This document shows, piece after piece, positions 42,158 through 54,058 of a stretch of DNA of 64,000 nt. Both the position numbers and the translations under genes were made by a program. The notes beneath the pieces were generated by a model. It had not been told where the DNA came from. It did no database searches and worked only from the letters and a program-made list of their open reading frames with translations. Each line of letters starts with the position of its first letter. The first letter of the stretch is position 1. Origin of the DNA: Cervus elaphus (taxonomy: Eukaryota > Chordata > Mammalia > Artiodactyla > Cervidae); assembly GCF_910594005.1 (NCBI RefSeq), contig NC_057834.1:107535650-107599649 (forward strand), given 5' to 3'.

Positions 42158-42264
42158 TGACTCAGGTTGCCTCCGGGGCTGCAGGATGCAAGCAGGGCTA
42201 GCCCTTTCATTAGATATCTGTGACATGGGAAAAGGTCAGACAAGTGGACTGTGCTGCTGAGTCA
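42158..42264. promoter_or_regulatory. pair of AP-1/MAF-type motifs
   Basis: TGACTCA at 42158-42164 and TGCTGAGTCA at 42255-42264. The latter is the extended form that small MAF/NF-E2 or NRF dimers also bind. They lie 93 bp apart in repeat-free DNA. Motif matches alone do not prove use. Confidence 0.3.
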
Positions 42265-42397
42265 CCGGGCGTGAGTGTCCATCCTGGCAACCTGTCCATC
42301 GCAAGGGGCACCCGTTTGCCCTTTGAAGGTGGTTTGATTCCTGGGATAGATTCAATGCAGGGCATGCGGGGGAAGATGGACCTTGTCTGTTTCTGTA

Positions 42398-42895
42398 AAA
42401 GGAGCCGAGGTAACATGGTCAGGAGGAGAGCTGTCTTTGGAGTCAGACACACCTGCTTTGGAGTCTCAACTCTGCAGCACTGGCTGCGGTCCCAGAAGCA
42501 AGTTCTTAACTTCCCTGACTCTCAGACCTTCATTTATACGGTGTATGTGTGCTAAGTCATGCATACTAAGTCGCTTCAGTCGTGTCTGACTCTTTGCAGT
42601 CCTATGGATTGTAGCCCGCCAGGCTTCTCTGTCCATGGGATTCTCTAGGCAAGAATACTGGAGTGACTTACCATGCCTTTCTCTAGGGGATCTTCCTGAC
42701 CCAGGGATCAAATCCTCTACTCTTATGTCTCCTGCATTGGCAGGCGGGTTCTTTACCACTAGTGCTGCCTGGGAAGGAGGCCGTCCTATACCTAAGGCAC
42801 AGAGCTTCTGTGAGAATAAATGAGGTAAAGGATGTAAGAAACTTAGCAGAGAGTTTGGCGAACAGCAAATGGTCCATAAATGGTAGGTATTATTA
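42398..42895 (+). mobile_element. MIR SINE split by Bov-tA
   Basis: Left: gagctgtctttggagtcaga, 'gcaagttcttaacttccctg'. Right: gtgagaataaatgaggtaaa, atggtccataaatggtaggt. The two halves are in order. Confidence 0.78.
42541..42775 (-). mobile_element. Bov-tA SINE
   Basis: Reversed Bov-tA: 'agtcgcttcagtcgtgtctg' to actagtgctgcctgggaagg, inside the MIR. Confidence 0.95.
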
Positions 42896-43815
42896 TTTGG
42901 ACACGCTGAGTGGGTACATGATCCCCAGGGAACACAGTGTCTCCCCACAGTCACCAGGGTCTTGGCCCCCACCTTCCACATCCATAGTCACATAGTTCTG
43001 GCTTGGGGCAATTTAGTTAAAATGGGGATGAGCCAGGAAGAAATGAAAAGGAAGTAAAAGGCTAGTGACATTTAAGAAATGTTACTATCTCACATGGACA
43101 AATTGTTTCCTCATGGTTGTATTGGTCTCACTGGAAACCAGATGCATAGGTAGACACGGCCACACACAGGCAGCCGGGCAAGCAGGGTCTTACCGTGTCT
43201 GCCTTGTCCTAGACATCTGGAGAAAGCAGAGTTTGTTAACTAGACCTCTGAAACGCACACTCCTTTTCCATTCACTGAATTCCCACCCACCGAGGTTGCG
43301 CCCTTTGGCTCTTGGCTCAGCATCCTCCCTCCATCCAGTGCTCTACTCCTCCAAACAGAGGGAAAACATCAAAGAACTCTTCGGACATCGTGGAGAAGAC
43401 CAGATTTGCTCAGCGTCATTTGGCAAGCTGTTTAACCTCCCTTGTAACCTAGCTATCTTTAGCCTCCTCAATGCTATTTTGAAATGTCAAACTAGCAAAT
43501 ACTGCTTCCAGAATGGTTCTGATCTGGGATGTGACAGGATGCTTGGGGGAAGGGAGACGAGTGGGAGGTGGGGATGGGAAGGGAGCTTTCTGGTGATGAA
43601 GTGGGGGTAGAAAATGCACTAATTTTACAACTGCCAAGTCTCTCCCTTCTTCTGGCTCAGCCACCTCCTCCAGAAAGTCAGCACACTTAAGGGGCAGTGG
43701 GGGCACTGAGTCCCACCTGGACCTAACCTCGAGGGATGACTGCTTATCTGACTCTGGAGCCAGACCTGGATGTCCCATTAGCCAAGAGAGCAAACTGACT
43801 CTTGTGTACCCAGTA
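42896..43815. other. no recognised feature
   Basis: About 0.9 kb without a repeat I can name. A 182-codon plus frame at 43065-43610 starts at GTG and overlaps an antisense frame. I see no domain and no splice-site logic. Confidence 0.45.
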
Positions 43816-43819
43816 CAGT

Positions 43820-44385
43820 CTAAAAATATTCATTCACTCACTTATTCACTCATTCATTCAGCAGGTATTTACTGAGTAGTAACTGTGTGCCAGGCATGGT
43901 ACTCGGCACTGGGAACACAGAGATAGCTTGCAAAGATTGATACCCGTTGGAACCATCTGGGCGGTTGATTAAACTCGAGCCCCTCGGGCAAGAGTCAGTG
44001 CAGCAGGTTTAATGCAGATCTGGGAGTCTGCATTTTGAACGAGCACCCAGGCATTCTGCTGCACATAGTCCAGGGTATGAGAACCCCTCGTCTAGCTTGT
44101 AGCAACATCTGTTTTCTAAGCAGCTCCCCAGTACCAAAAGCTAGAAGCAATGAAGTACATGTTACAGCCTCAGACCTTGAAGAACTTGCCATTGACAGAC
44201 TCCAGAAAGAGACAGATGTCATTTCAGGGTGCTAAGTGCTCTGAAAGCAGAGGTACAAAGTGCAGTTAGGCCTCATCAAGGAGGTAACCTGCTCTCAGGA
44301 ACTTGGGGGCTCTATAAAAGGAGGTGATATTTGAGCTGGGTCTTGAAGCATAAGAAGGGTTTTTCAGACAGATAAGAGTGGATAC
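43820..44385 (-). mobile_element. L2 LINE split by MER5
   Basis: Left: cattcattcagcaggtattt, tgtgccaggcatggtactcg. Right: 'gaagaacttgccattgacag', ggaggtgatatttgagctgg and gtcttgaagcataagaaggg. All are reversed L2 in order. Confidence 0.82.
43932..44092 (+). mobile_element. MER5-type hAT element
   Basis: Interior ggaaccatctgggcggttga, gcagatctgggagtctgcat and gggtatgagaacccctcg. The 8-bp TSD is tagcttgc (43924-43931) versus tagcttgt (44093-44100). Confidence 0.75.
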
Positions 44386-45585
44386 AGATTATACCTTCTA
44401 GAAATGGACTCAGCAAGCTGTATCTCCCATCCCATGTGCTCCTCTCACAATGAGACTGGCCCGCCTCATATGGAGAGGCAGGCGGCTCTGTGTTCCCTGC
44501 TCTGGAATCCGGGTGGTGGCTTTTGACTAATTCCTCCCAGAGAGGGCAGAGAAGAGATAAATGTAACTTTTGAGGCTAGGTCACTGAAAGGCAACCTGGA
44601 TTCTGCTTGGTTTTCTCTCTCTCTCTCCCTCTGGGGATATATGCCTCGGGAGACCTGAGCTGTCTGGTAAGACGTCTGGCTACCCTGAAACTGACATGCT
44701 GTAGACACCACGTGGAAAAGCCATGCACAGTGGAGGGAGATGCCCAGGGACCCCACCTTTGGTTAATTTCGGCCCCTGGCCTTAGAGGCACCCAGCTGAC
44801 ACTGAATGCAGCAGAGACGAGCCGTTCCCTCTCAGCCAGCCTAAATTGCAGATTTAGGGGCAAAATAGAGATTTTTGTGATTTCATTATAAAGCATTATG
44901 TTTGGGGTACTTTGTTAACACAGCGTTAGGTACCTGAAACAGGCTGTAAGGGTTGCAGGAAGAGGACACAATAGCAAGTACAAAGATTTTGAGGGGTGAA
45001 ACGTTGCCTAACTGTTTTTGGAATTTGAGGAGATTTGATAGCCTCATGAAGAATTCCAAGGTCTTGATTCACCATGGAACTGAGGAGTACAGTGAAGCTA
45101 CCTGTGTTTTCTGAGTGGTGAGGTCGAAGCTCTTGCTCCAGGCCACATGATCCACAAATCTGGTGACCATCCCCCCGCCCCCCAAACTGGCATATGTGGT
45201 GTTAACTCTTCTCTTTTTGTTGTGATGTCATTTTAAGGATATCAGTGCTCCCTTCTCAGCTCCTAGGAAGAGGTTCACTGGGTGTTAAAGATGAAGTGAT
45301 TCAGGTGTCATTTGATCTAAGTGCCTCTCAGATCTTACTGTGCCCAACTGGCCAGCAGCAAATGTTGACTGAGGCTTTGAATGAGGCTGGTGTGTGAGGG
45401 ACAGCGTCAGAACCAAGGCCTGCATCCCCGACTCATGGGATCTCAAAATCATGGGCCTGGGAGCATTGTTTGCAGGTCATCCTTCCAGAAAACCTGTCTA
45501 TAGCAGGGACTCAGAAACCAGTCCTGCCTGCTCTGAAGTTCTTTCTTCAACTGGGTCCAAATCTTCTTCCTCTGTGAGGCAGATA
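44386..45585. other. no recognised feature
   Basis: About 1.2 kb, the longest repeat-free block on the right half. Opposite-strand frames around 44466-44896 overlap a CT repeat (tctctctctctccctctg at 44617) and show no domain. Confidence 0.45.
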
Positions 45586-45589
45586 AAGC

Positions 45590-45705
45590 AGATAATGTAA
45601 CATCCAGTCCACAAAGGATGAAATTGAGGCTCAGAGACACCACACAGCTTCTGTGTGATATCAGCTCAACACAGCCCCCAGGGTTGAATTAAGTCTGATG
45701 TCTTC
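45590..45705 (-). mobile_element. MIR SINE fragment
   Basis: ggatgaaattgaggctcaga and tcagctcaacacagccccca, with reverse MIR order. Confidence 0.55.
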
Positions 45706-45714
45706 ACACTCCCA

Positions 45715-45985
45715 CAGTCTATGCACCCCATGAACACACCAGGAGCCCATGACCTCTACACATTTGCCACACTATTTTCTCTACCTGAAATGCCTTCTTC
45801 ATCCTGTCTATCTGTTTGAATCTTTATCTTTGTTGAAGTCCCCTACTTCAATCCTAACTCCCCTGGGAAGATTCTCCTTGTTCATGTAGCCGGCAGGGGT
45901 CTGCAATTACCCACACTTCCCTTGGTTTTCCCTTCCTGACCACTTACCTGTGGGTGGTGTTTGCTTAGCCAGCTCCCCCAGTTAC
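45715..45985 (+). mobile_element. possible L2 LINE fragment
   Basis: ctctacctgaaatgccttct and ctcccctgggaagattctcc resemble L2, but weakly. Confidence 0.4.
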
Positions 45986-46233
45986 ACAGGATAATTAACA
46001 ACAATTATAACAATAATAATCGTAAACTACTAAATTTTCTTTTAAAAGATTTATCTTTTTTTAATGTTAGATAATATAAAATTATTAATACAGAAAATGT
46101 GAATACTTAGTCCATTTCTTGTTAAATTTTATTTTGGAGGGTAGTCTACAAATGAGTCACCATGTGATAGGTTTTCGTCAGAGTTTATAATATTTTAAGC
46201 CTGTTCTTCAATTTGTTTGCATATGCTTTCTAT

Positions 46234-46455
46234 TGTGGTGGTGGTGATGGTGGTTTAATCGCTAAGTCCTGTCTAACTCTTGTGACCTCATAGACTGTAG
46301 CCCACCAGGCTCCTCTGTCCATGGGATTTTCCAGGCAAGAATACCAGAATGGGTTGTCATTTCATTCTCCAGGGGATCTTCCCAACCTAGGAATTGAACT
46401 CAGGTCTCCTGCATTGCAGGTAGATTCTTTACCAACTGAGCCACCAAGGAAGCCC
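46234..46455 (-). mobile_element. Bov-tA SINE
   Basis: Reversed Bov-tA beginning with a short ggtggtgatggtgg run. The TSD is tatgctttctat (46222-46233) versus tatgcttcctat (46456-46467). Confidence 0.95.
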
Positions 46456-46467
46456 TATGCTTCCTAT

Positions 46468-46812
46468 ACATAAAACCAAAAGCCCTTAGTTTATTGAACA
46501 TATGAAACATGACTGGATTTTTTAAATCTATAAATAAACTGAGTTGCTTTCTTCTTGATTTGCTATTCTTGCTTTCAGACAAAAATCGATGGGATTTTTA
46601 GGTATAGAAGATTTTATCCTAAAATAGTTGGTATTCTATTAAAAAGCAAACTTGTGCCATTTCTGGAACAATATGGATTATAAAATTCCTCATTTTGGGG
46701 GAGTGGTATTACTTAATAAAATCAAACAAGAAAGAGACAAAAATCAGGCACATGAACTTTTTGGTATTGACTCAACTTTCCTAAGTGTTTGGAAACAGCT
46801 TCCTTACTTTTA
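46468..46812. other. no recognised feature
   Basis: AT-rich sequence without a named repeat. Confidence 0.4.
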
Positions 46813-46814
46813 TT

Positions 46815-46935
46815 TATTTATTTAACATTTTAAAAAACTGAGATATAAATGACATATAACATTGTATTGGTTTTAGATGTACAACATGATGGATTGATAT
46901 ATGTCTATTTTATATTAACTTTCCACTAATGAATC
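46815..46935 (-). mobile_element. L1M 3' end
   Basis: aactgagatataaatgacat, aacattgtattggttttaga and gtacaacatgatggattgat are the reversed L1M tail. Confidence 0.78.
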
Positions 46936-47984
46936 TATCATCTGTCAATCATCTGTTATCTGTCTATCTCAGTCATCTGTCTTTCGTACTATTTGAACTC
47001 TGACTGATGCAATCACAGAAGAAGACTTCTATGTCCCCAATTTTCCTTCTCCAGCTTTTCATCCTTAGTTCCACCCATGTTCTTTATACAGTGTGGCTTT
47101 GAGTCCCTTCACCATGCCTCTAGACACACTACATTTCTCTGCCTGTCATAGTTTACCTTTTCAGCACGTATTCCTCACATCCCTGCTGCCTGCCAGGGAG
47201 CATCTGGGACCACAAGGAGGAGCAAGACTCACCAGTGCCTGCCTTCCTGAAGTTTGGACCCCTAATTCTATGCCTGCATTCCTGGGAGGATGTAGACCAG
47301 ACCTTCAAACACTGGAGGAGGAAAGCTGTTTAGCTGTTCAGCTATCAGAACCATAACCCCTCAGCAAGCATCACTCAGTGCTGTGAAGAAGCAAGCTCTT
47401 CTTGCTCTTAGAATTTAATGAACATCACTGGATGACAAGGCTGGACAACAGTGCATTTGAAAATTAGTTACTCCATATAATCCTCACAGCGACCCTAAGA
47501 GGTAGACATGACCCAGGAGATTACACGGCTTGTACCAGCAGAGCCAAGCATTGCTCACGAGATTGTGAGACCCCTGGGCCCTGTATGGCTGAACATCAAT
47601 ACGGGACCTTTTCTTCTCCAGGGCTCCCAGGGAAGGAGTCAGTTGTCATCCATTTGCGGTCCAAGTTCTTTTCCAGGCGCTCTTGTCCCTGTAGCTCTAA
47701 TTTTACCATGACCTTTTGTGCTCAGCCCAGCCAAGTACAGGAAAGAGCTTTGTGCTTTTCAAAGGTTCAACAAGGCCAGTTGCTTGGACAGGAATAAATT
47801 ATAAATTATACTGAGAACAATGCTTTCTGCAGTTACCCTTCTGGGCCTTTGACATAGGATGGAACATGAACATGGACTGCTGTTCACTGCCAGGGCTACT
47901 GCTTTCAGAAGAGCAGTGGCGGGGAGGTTGTTTGGTTGTGAGCACCCACATGGGCCATGTGCAAACAATAACAGCAACGTCAAT
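46936..47984. other. no recognised feature
   Basis: A simple catctgtc-type run lies at about 46938-46985. Near 47470-47530 is a short MIR-like piece (tataatcctcacagcgaccc). The rest is unrecognised. Confidence 0.4.
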
Positions 47985-48225
47985 AATTAATCAATATCAG
48001 CTGTGTACTCAGTGTGTGCCAGGCACTATTCTAAACTCTTTACATATGTTAACTTATTTAATCTTCTTAACAACCCCATGAGTTGACTACTATTATTATC
48101 CCCATTTTATAGGTCAGGAAATTGATCTATAAATCAATTGATCTATATCTTAAGTGATACAATTAATATGTGGCCACATTGGGATTTGAAGGGAGGCAGC
48201 CTGTTTCCAGTCCTGTTCTGTGCTC
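47985..48225 (-). mobile_element. MIR SINE
   Basis: gtgtgtgccaggcactattc, taacttatttaatcttctta and attatccccattttataggt. A small duplication (attgatctata twice, 48121-48147) lies inside. Confidence 0.88.
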
Positions 48226-48239
48226 TTGTCAAAATCACA

Positions 48240-48590
48240 GTGGGCTCTCAAATACTTTATCTCATTTAATCCTAATGGTCCTATATGTCAAGTAATATCT
48301 CAGTCCTGCTAATCCTCTCACAGCAAATACTTTATTCTTATAACTTGTCAAACTCTTCCTTTACTCCATAAGTCTCTGGGAGGAGGGGGCCCTATCTCTC
48401 TTGTTTACTTCTGAGTGTCCAGTGCCTAGCACAGTGTCTAAATGACATAGTAGCTATTGATAAGCAAGAAAGTACACACACATTTTACAAATAAGGCAAC
48501 CAAAACAAACCATCCAAGTTCAAACTGGTAATGTGTGATAGAACTGAAATTGAAATCCAGGTTTCCATGATGTCAAATTCTAAACTTTCT
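48240..48590 (-). mobile_element. MIR SINE split by an L2 end
   Basis: Left aaatactttatctcatttaa and right acattttacaaataaggcaa with aactgaaattgaaatccagg are parts of one reversed MIR. Confidence 0.55.
48300..48478 (+). mobile_element. L2 LINE 3' end
   Basis: gtctctgggaggagggggcc, ctgagtgtccagtgcctagc and catagtagctattgataagc. Confidence 0.65.
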
Positions 48591-48609
48591 TTCTGTCACA
48601 TGTTTTTCT

Positions 48610-48690
48610 CTGCAAATACCCAGGTCCCAGACGAGGGCTTGGCACAAGCAGCTACTTGATAAAATGTGCTGTTAAAGAAGTGAAATGACC
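48610..48690 (+). mobile_element. weak L2/MIR 3' end
   Basis: gagggcttggcacaagcagc and tacttgataaaatgtgctgt resemble the shared L2/MIR 3' terminus. Confidence 0.35.
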
Positions 48691-48699
48691 TATCCCCCA

Positions 48700-49413
48700 A
48701 TTTTCCCAGCATGCCATCCCTGCACCCCTTTATTTTAGGCTTCTGCCTTTTCAATCATGCCAGTGACATAGGACATATTCTCCATGCTCACCCCTCCATC
48801 CCACCCTGTGATCTCTAGCTGCCCCTCAGCAGCCCATCACATTTATATCATGTTTTGCACATTCCCCCATTTTAGAAATGCCTGCTTTTTGAGCTTGAAG
48901 TTTGAAGCTACCAAACTTCACAGTAATGTGGCTCACTTACATAATACAAACGCTTTTTCTGTTTTTTTCACTCTGAACTTCTCAAATTTTTATTTGGTTT
49001 CTTGGAATCCATATGCTTATAGACGAGGAGGATTTGCCTACAAAGGCATCAAATGGAGAGAATTTCTTGAGTTTTTAAAAGGAAAGACTTATACCAAGGG
49101 AAGTATGGCAACTTCCTGAATTAAATGGAATTATTTCAGACCCAAAGTTTACAATTGGAAAATCTCAAGCAAGTGATAAAGTCAAGCTAGAGAAATTAAA
49201 ATTTTGGGAAGTTAGAGGTAATTTGAATTGATCGAATTAACACTAACCCAATAAAGCAATGACTTCTAATGAAATGAGCTATAAATTCAGGTCCTAGTTG
49301 TTCATTCATTCATCCATCCATCCATCCAGGGAGAAAAGTTTCAGGCAGATGGATAGCATGTGCATCAACCCAGCAGTAAGAAGGATGTTCTATATGGGAA
49401 AGATAAAGATGTT
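48700..49413. other. no recognised feature apart from a short simple repeat
   Basis: A (CATC)n stretch of about 25 bases lies at 49303-49328. The rest carries no repeat that I can name. Confidence 0.45.
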
Positions 49414-49424
49414 CCATGTAAATG

Positions 49425-49625
49425 AAAGTGTTAGTCACTCAGTCATGTCCGACTCTTTGCGACCCCATGTACTGTAGCCCACCAGGCTCCTCTGTGCATG
49501 GAATTCTCCAGCCAAGAATACTAGAGTGGGTTGTCATTCCCTTCTCCAGGGGATCTTCCTGACCTGGGGATTGAAACCAGGTCTCCTGCATTGGAGGCAG
49601 ATTCTGTAGCATCTACTAGGGAAGC
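49425..49625 (-). mobile_element. Bov-tA SINE
   Basis: Reversed Bov-tA. The TSD is ccatgtaaatg (49414-49424) versus ccatataaatg (49626-49636). Confidence 0.95.
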
Positions 49626-49636
49626 CCATATAAATG

Positions 49637-50764
49637 GATGATTTCAAAGAAGGAAAGACAAGAGATGAACCTTGCCTGTTAAGCAGAGTCCAGCTCTTGA
49701 AGGATCTTGTAAGTCTTGACCTGAAGTTTGTCCTTCAGTGGTATTGAAGAGATATAGGCAAGGGGGTGCTTATATTAATTCATCAGTTTTTAAAAAAAAA
49801 AAACTTTGAAGATTTTGGGAACATGTATGGAGTGCTACACATACTCCTTGTGTTTTAGTGATCCTGAGGTTGCCAGACAGGACTAAACTTACTTCCATTT
49901 CTAACCCATATTATGACTGGGATGAGTTACTTCCTATTTGGGATCCTTAGTTCTCTCATCCATAAAAAAGAATAAGGAAAGAAAGGGGATTTAAAAGCTG
50001 AGCCTGCAGAATAGTTTTCCTTTGCTGAACTGTTCCCAGAGGGGCAACCAGCCTTCACTAGGTGTGATTAATAAATTACAAAAGGTAAATAGAGTGCCTT
50101 GAAAGATTTTATGTTCCTTTTTAAAATTTTACCTGTCTTTCGAGTCTGCTGGGAAGCCTGTCACTCAACTCTTAGTAATAAAACAGCCCTGCACGAAGAA
50201 AGGAAAAATAAATCAGAAGCTGTATGCCTTTAAACTCACTAAATGAAAGCCCAGCATGCATGCTGCCTCCCTCCAAACTAATCACTGGGTTAAATGCAAG
50301 ATGCACACTCCAAATCAATAGCGGGGGAGAACTCCTGCCTGTGCCTCAGGAAAATTCCACTTTCTTTCCGATGTTGTCACTTGACACATCAGGAAGTTTC
50401 CACTCATCACCCACTCCTGAAAAGGCCACCATCACCATGCTTCACATTTCCTGGCTGCCTTTCTTCAAAGGAATCAGGATGTCTTGCAGAGGGAGCCCAC
50501 TCCTTGTCACAGACTCTCCTGGAGCCTGAAAGAAGGGCTGTGTGCAGAGAGGAGAGGTGTGGAGATGCCTGCTTTAGACAGAGGAAAATCAAAGTGTAAA
50601 GAAGCCCATGTCTTGTTCAAAAGTCCCAATGACACAAGACTTATACTCCCTTGGATGGCAATATAGCAAGTGGGAAGAACATGAGATATGAACATAAATC
50701 TTGCCCCTAAAACCACTCCCTGCTTCCCCTTTCTTGACTATAAAATAGAGGAAATAAAATACTA
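49637..50764. other. no recognised feature
   Basis: About 1.1 kb without a named repeat. Two overlapping plus frames of about 100 codons near 50224-50599 have no recognisable domain. Confidence 0.45.
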
Positions 50765-50900
50765 TATATTACTAGCTGCTTTAACCTTGGGCAAGTTACA
50801 TAACTTCTCTGTGTCTGAATGTCTTCATTTGTAAATGAGGTCATATAGATTAAATGTCCAACCCATTGTCACTGCTCAGCACATGATAATAATGGGATAT
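50765..50900 (+). mobile_element. MIR SINE
   Basis: taaccttgggcaagttacat, aacttctctgtgtctgaatg and ctgctcagcacatgataata. Confidence 0.78.
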
Positions 50901-51039
50901 TTTCACCTCTGGATCAAGGCTACGTCTCCTTTCTCTACTCTTCAAGACTCGACTGTGCCATCACCTTCTCTAGTAGCCTCCAAATTGGGTTAGGTCCCTT
51001 TGCTGTGCTATTATAATAATATTGATAGTAATTTGAAAA

Positions 51040-51290
51040 ATCAGTGATGATACTAACACTAAAAACCACCATTTATGGATCACTTACTACACAACAGCTT
51101 CTAAGCCTTATATTTGAATTAGCTCATTTAGTCCTCATAACAATCCTATGAAATAAGAATATAGGTACATTCTGCATTTTACAGAGGAAGACACTGAAGC
51201 CCACAGCATATACATCACCTGCCTGAGATGTCATCAGTGAGAAGCAGGAGAGCTCACCTGTCTCCCAGAGCACCAGGGTTCCACTCTTTC
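51040..51290 (-). mobile_element. MIR SINE
   Basis: gatcacttactacacaacag, ttagtcctcataacaatcct and ctgcattttacagaggaaga. Confidence 0.83.
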
Positions 51291-51334
51291 TTGATTTAAC
51301 TGTGGGACCATGGTAATCCCATTTACCTGGCTTT

Positions 51335-51440
51335 CGTCTCCACTGGACTTCAGACTCCCCTGAAATAGGGGCTGAGTATTTTCTATTTTTGTATTCCCAA
51401 AGTCTAGCACAGAGTAGGTACTCCTTGACTTTGAAATGAA
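51335..51440 (+). mobile_element. L2 LINE 3' end
   Basis: aggggctgagtattttctat, tgtattcccaaagtctagca and gagtaggtactccttgactt. Confidence 0.65.
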
Positions 51441-51994
51441 ATGCAACTGACTCATCATAGAGAGGCAATAGAGTACGCGTATTTAATACCAAGGGATCAA
51501 AATTGAGACGGTGACTTCCCAGGTCAGGATGCTGCAGAGCTAGACATCATCTCACACAGGAGGGGCTTGGCCAGACTGAGACAAAGCAAAGACAAGAGCT
51601 GGGCAGACAAGTCAACTGAAAAAAAGACCCAAGTACAACCCCTCCCACCTAAACTCTTTTGTTAGTCACACAAATGAAAGACGCTCAATAGATGCTTCAT
51701 GAGGATGGCCTGAAAGTTGCCTTCAGAACTTCCGTGAATGATGTGCATGGTTGACAAACACAGTGTTGCCAAAAACAAGAACTTTTTTGAACTCTAATTT
51801 CAGAGAGTTGTCTCTGTCATTCTTAACAAATTCTTGCCTCACTGTCATGTTATCTTGAAACTTGCCTCACTGTCATGTTATCATGAATTGAAAACTTAAT
51901 GGGGTGTTGTTAGAACTGGATCTCAAGACTGAGTGGGACCCACTGGAGTCAAGATTCTGATGCTAACAGCAATGGCACAAAATAAGAAAAAATA
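51441..51994. repeat. unrecognised stretch with a 22-bp direct repeat
   Basis: The 22-bp unit that begins cttgcctcactgtcatg is present perfectly at 51833-51854 and 51861-51882, with 6 bases between. The rest of the stretch is unrecognised. Confidence 0.85.
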
Positions 51995-52370
51995 AATATC
52001 CTGTAAACATATGGAAAGATGCTCAGTTGCACTAATCATCAAAGAAATTCAAACTAAGTAATGAGATTTTTTTCCAAGATTTGCAACACTTAAAAAGATC
52101 AACAATGTTCAAGGTCCGTGAGGCTCTGAGAAAATGGGTATGATTATATTTAGTTAGTGGGAGTCTAAATATAGAGTCTCCACCAAAATTCAATTTCCAG
52201 GACACTAACACATAGGTATATCAACACATATGCTCACAAATATATTTTCAAGCATGGTCACTTCAGCATCATTTGTAATAGTAAAAAAAAGAAGCTTCCA
52301 AAGTAGGGAAATGGTTTTTAAAATGATGGTATATTCATAGAAAGGAATGGAAAAATGACCATATTCTAAC
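51995..52370 (+). mobile_element. L1M ORF2 3' region
   Basis: atatggaaagatgctcagtt, cagcatcatttgtaatagta and 'ggtatattcatagaaaggaa' follow old L1 ORF2. Diverged, with deletions. Confidence 0.78.
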
Positions 52371-53358
52371 AAATGAACACCTGTCTCCCCAAGAGCCCTC
52401 GATCATCTAATTACAACTCTCTTCTGGTTTGTCCCTGGGGGTGCCACAACCAGGTACATAACTAAGTGATTATAAGGAATAGGGATGGGAAGGGGATGAG
52501 GCTCCCCTCCCCCATTTATATCTGTGGTTTCCTTTCTTCCCTTCTTCCTTCCTTCATTCTTTCCTATCTTCTATTCTTTCTTCCTTAAGTCTAATAAACA
52601 TGCATTTTTGTTATCGAGATTACTTTATCTGTTTTTTTTTTTTGTTTAACAAGACTCTGGTACCCAGCAAGGCAAAGCCAGACTTGTGAAGAGGTTTAGT
52701 TCAATAACAAAAGTATAGACAAAACTCCATGCTAATACAGAAGAGAATGTAAAACAAACACCTTTCCAGAAACACAGGAGAAGATGCACAGAAGAGGAGG
52801 CTCTGGGAGTTAGCCTGAGCTTGGCTTGGGAAGAGATGCTTTAGGGGAAGACAATGAAGGCAAAACTTTCTAGGCAGAGGTACACAAGAACCCAGGCCTA
52901 GGGCCTGAAACAGGGTGGGCTGTGCTGTGTTCGCAGCTGGAATGTGACCCTCAGTGCTCAGATGGTTTATTCAGTCCTGAAACAGGGCACCAGAAGAAGC
53001 ACAGGCCGAGGAGTGGCCTGAATTTAGTTCTAGTTTGGAGGAGCAGCCACAGAGGAAGAAGGCAATAGAGATGGGTGAACGATTTGCACATAGTTTTCAT
53101 CTGACCTGCTGTGGAATGTGGCTCATAATTCATCTACATGGGCAGCTAGCTACTGGAATGGACAAAAGAAACCCAGCCAGTGGAAATTCCTGGGAAACTG
53201 TCATGGGGCCCAAATAGGAAATGCCACTCAAGAGATTTTACTGGTGCCAGGCTTGGATACCAGTGTCGGAACCATGCTCCTCCAAGAACCATTTCTTCCT
53301 GTCAGCCAGGAGAGAGACACTTCGGCTGATACATATGTGGATAATAAGCAGGGTCCCA
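52371..53358. other. no recognised feature
   Basis: Contains a low-complexity ttcc-rich run (52530-52586) and a T run near 52632. Otherwise nothing named. Confidence 0.45.
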
Positions 53359-53367
53359 TCCACATTA

Positions 53368-53640
53368 GAAGGCACTGGAGACCCACTCCAGTACTCTTGC
53401 CTGGAAAATCCCATGGACGGAGGAGCCTGGTAGGCTGCAGTCCATGGGGTCGCTAAGAGTTGGACAGAACTGAGAGACTTCACTTTCACTTTTCACTTTC
53501 ATTCATTGGAAAAGGAAATGGCAACCCACTCCAGTGTTCTTGCCTGGAGACTCCCAGGGACGGGGGAGCCTGGTGGGCTGCCGTCTATGGGGTCGCACAG
53601 AGTCGGACACGACTGACGAGACTTAGCAGCAGCAGCAGCG
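53368..53640 (+). mobile_element. BOV-A2 dimeric SINE
   Basis: Dimer slightly shortened at its 5' end, ending in cttagcagcagcagcagcg. The TSD tccacatta lies at 53359-53367 and 53641-53649. Confidence 0.96.
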
Positions 53641-53704
53641 TCCACATTATTCTTTTCAGCCAGGTTACATTCACCGTCTAACTTGATACTTCAAGAACTG
53701 CTGA

Positions 53705-53805
53705 ATCAGGGATAATTGTCTTCATTTTACAGATCTTGGAATGGTGGCTAAGGGAAATTTAGTGACTCACGTAAGGTCACATAGCTAAGGGAGACAGAAA
53801 TGTAT
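53705..53805 (-). mobile_element. MIR SINE fragment
   Basis: gtcttcattttacagatctt and cgtaaggtcacatagctaag. Confidence 0.7.
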
Positions 53806-53889
53806 CATTAAAAATCTTTTGCTTTTGGAATGATACAGGCTTATTTTAAAATCTTTATTCCATTAAGCAGTGATTCCATACTCACTACT

Positions 53890-54030
53890 TCATATGACTT
53901 TAGGTAATTTACTTTCCACTCTGAGTCTATTTTCCTATATGTAGAATGGGAATAACTTTATCTATCTTATAGAACTTTTGGAAACATGGAGTGAGATTAT
54001 ATATGCTGCCCACTATGTATGTCCTCCTTC
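53890..54030 (+). mobile_element. MIR SINE fragment
   Basis: atatgactttaggtaattta and gtagaatgggaataacttta, with MIR order. Confidence 0.6.
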
Positions 54031-54058
54031 CTTAGGACTCAAAACTAATTTGATGTGG

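Larger units (their letters stand above)
41770..42395. other. non-repetitive GC-richer block
   Basis: No repeat recognised. It contains a G-quadruplex motif and two AP-1-type sites, listed separately. Confidence 0.45.

Noticed and set aside
43065..43610. 181-codon plus-strand frame
   Set aside because: It starts at GTG, has no domain or splice context, and is crossed by an antisense frame.
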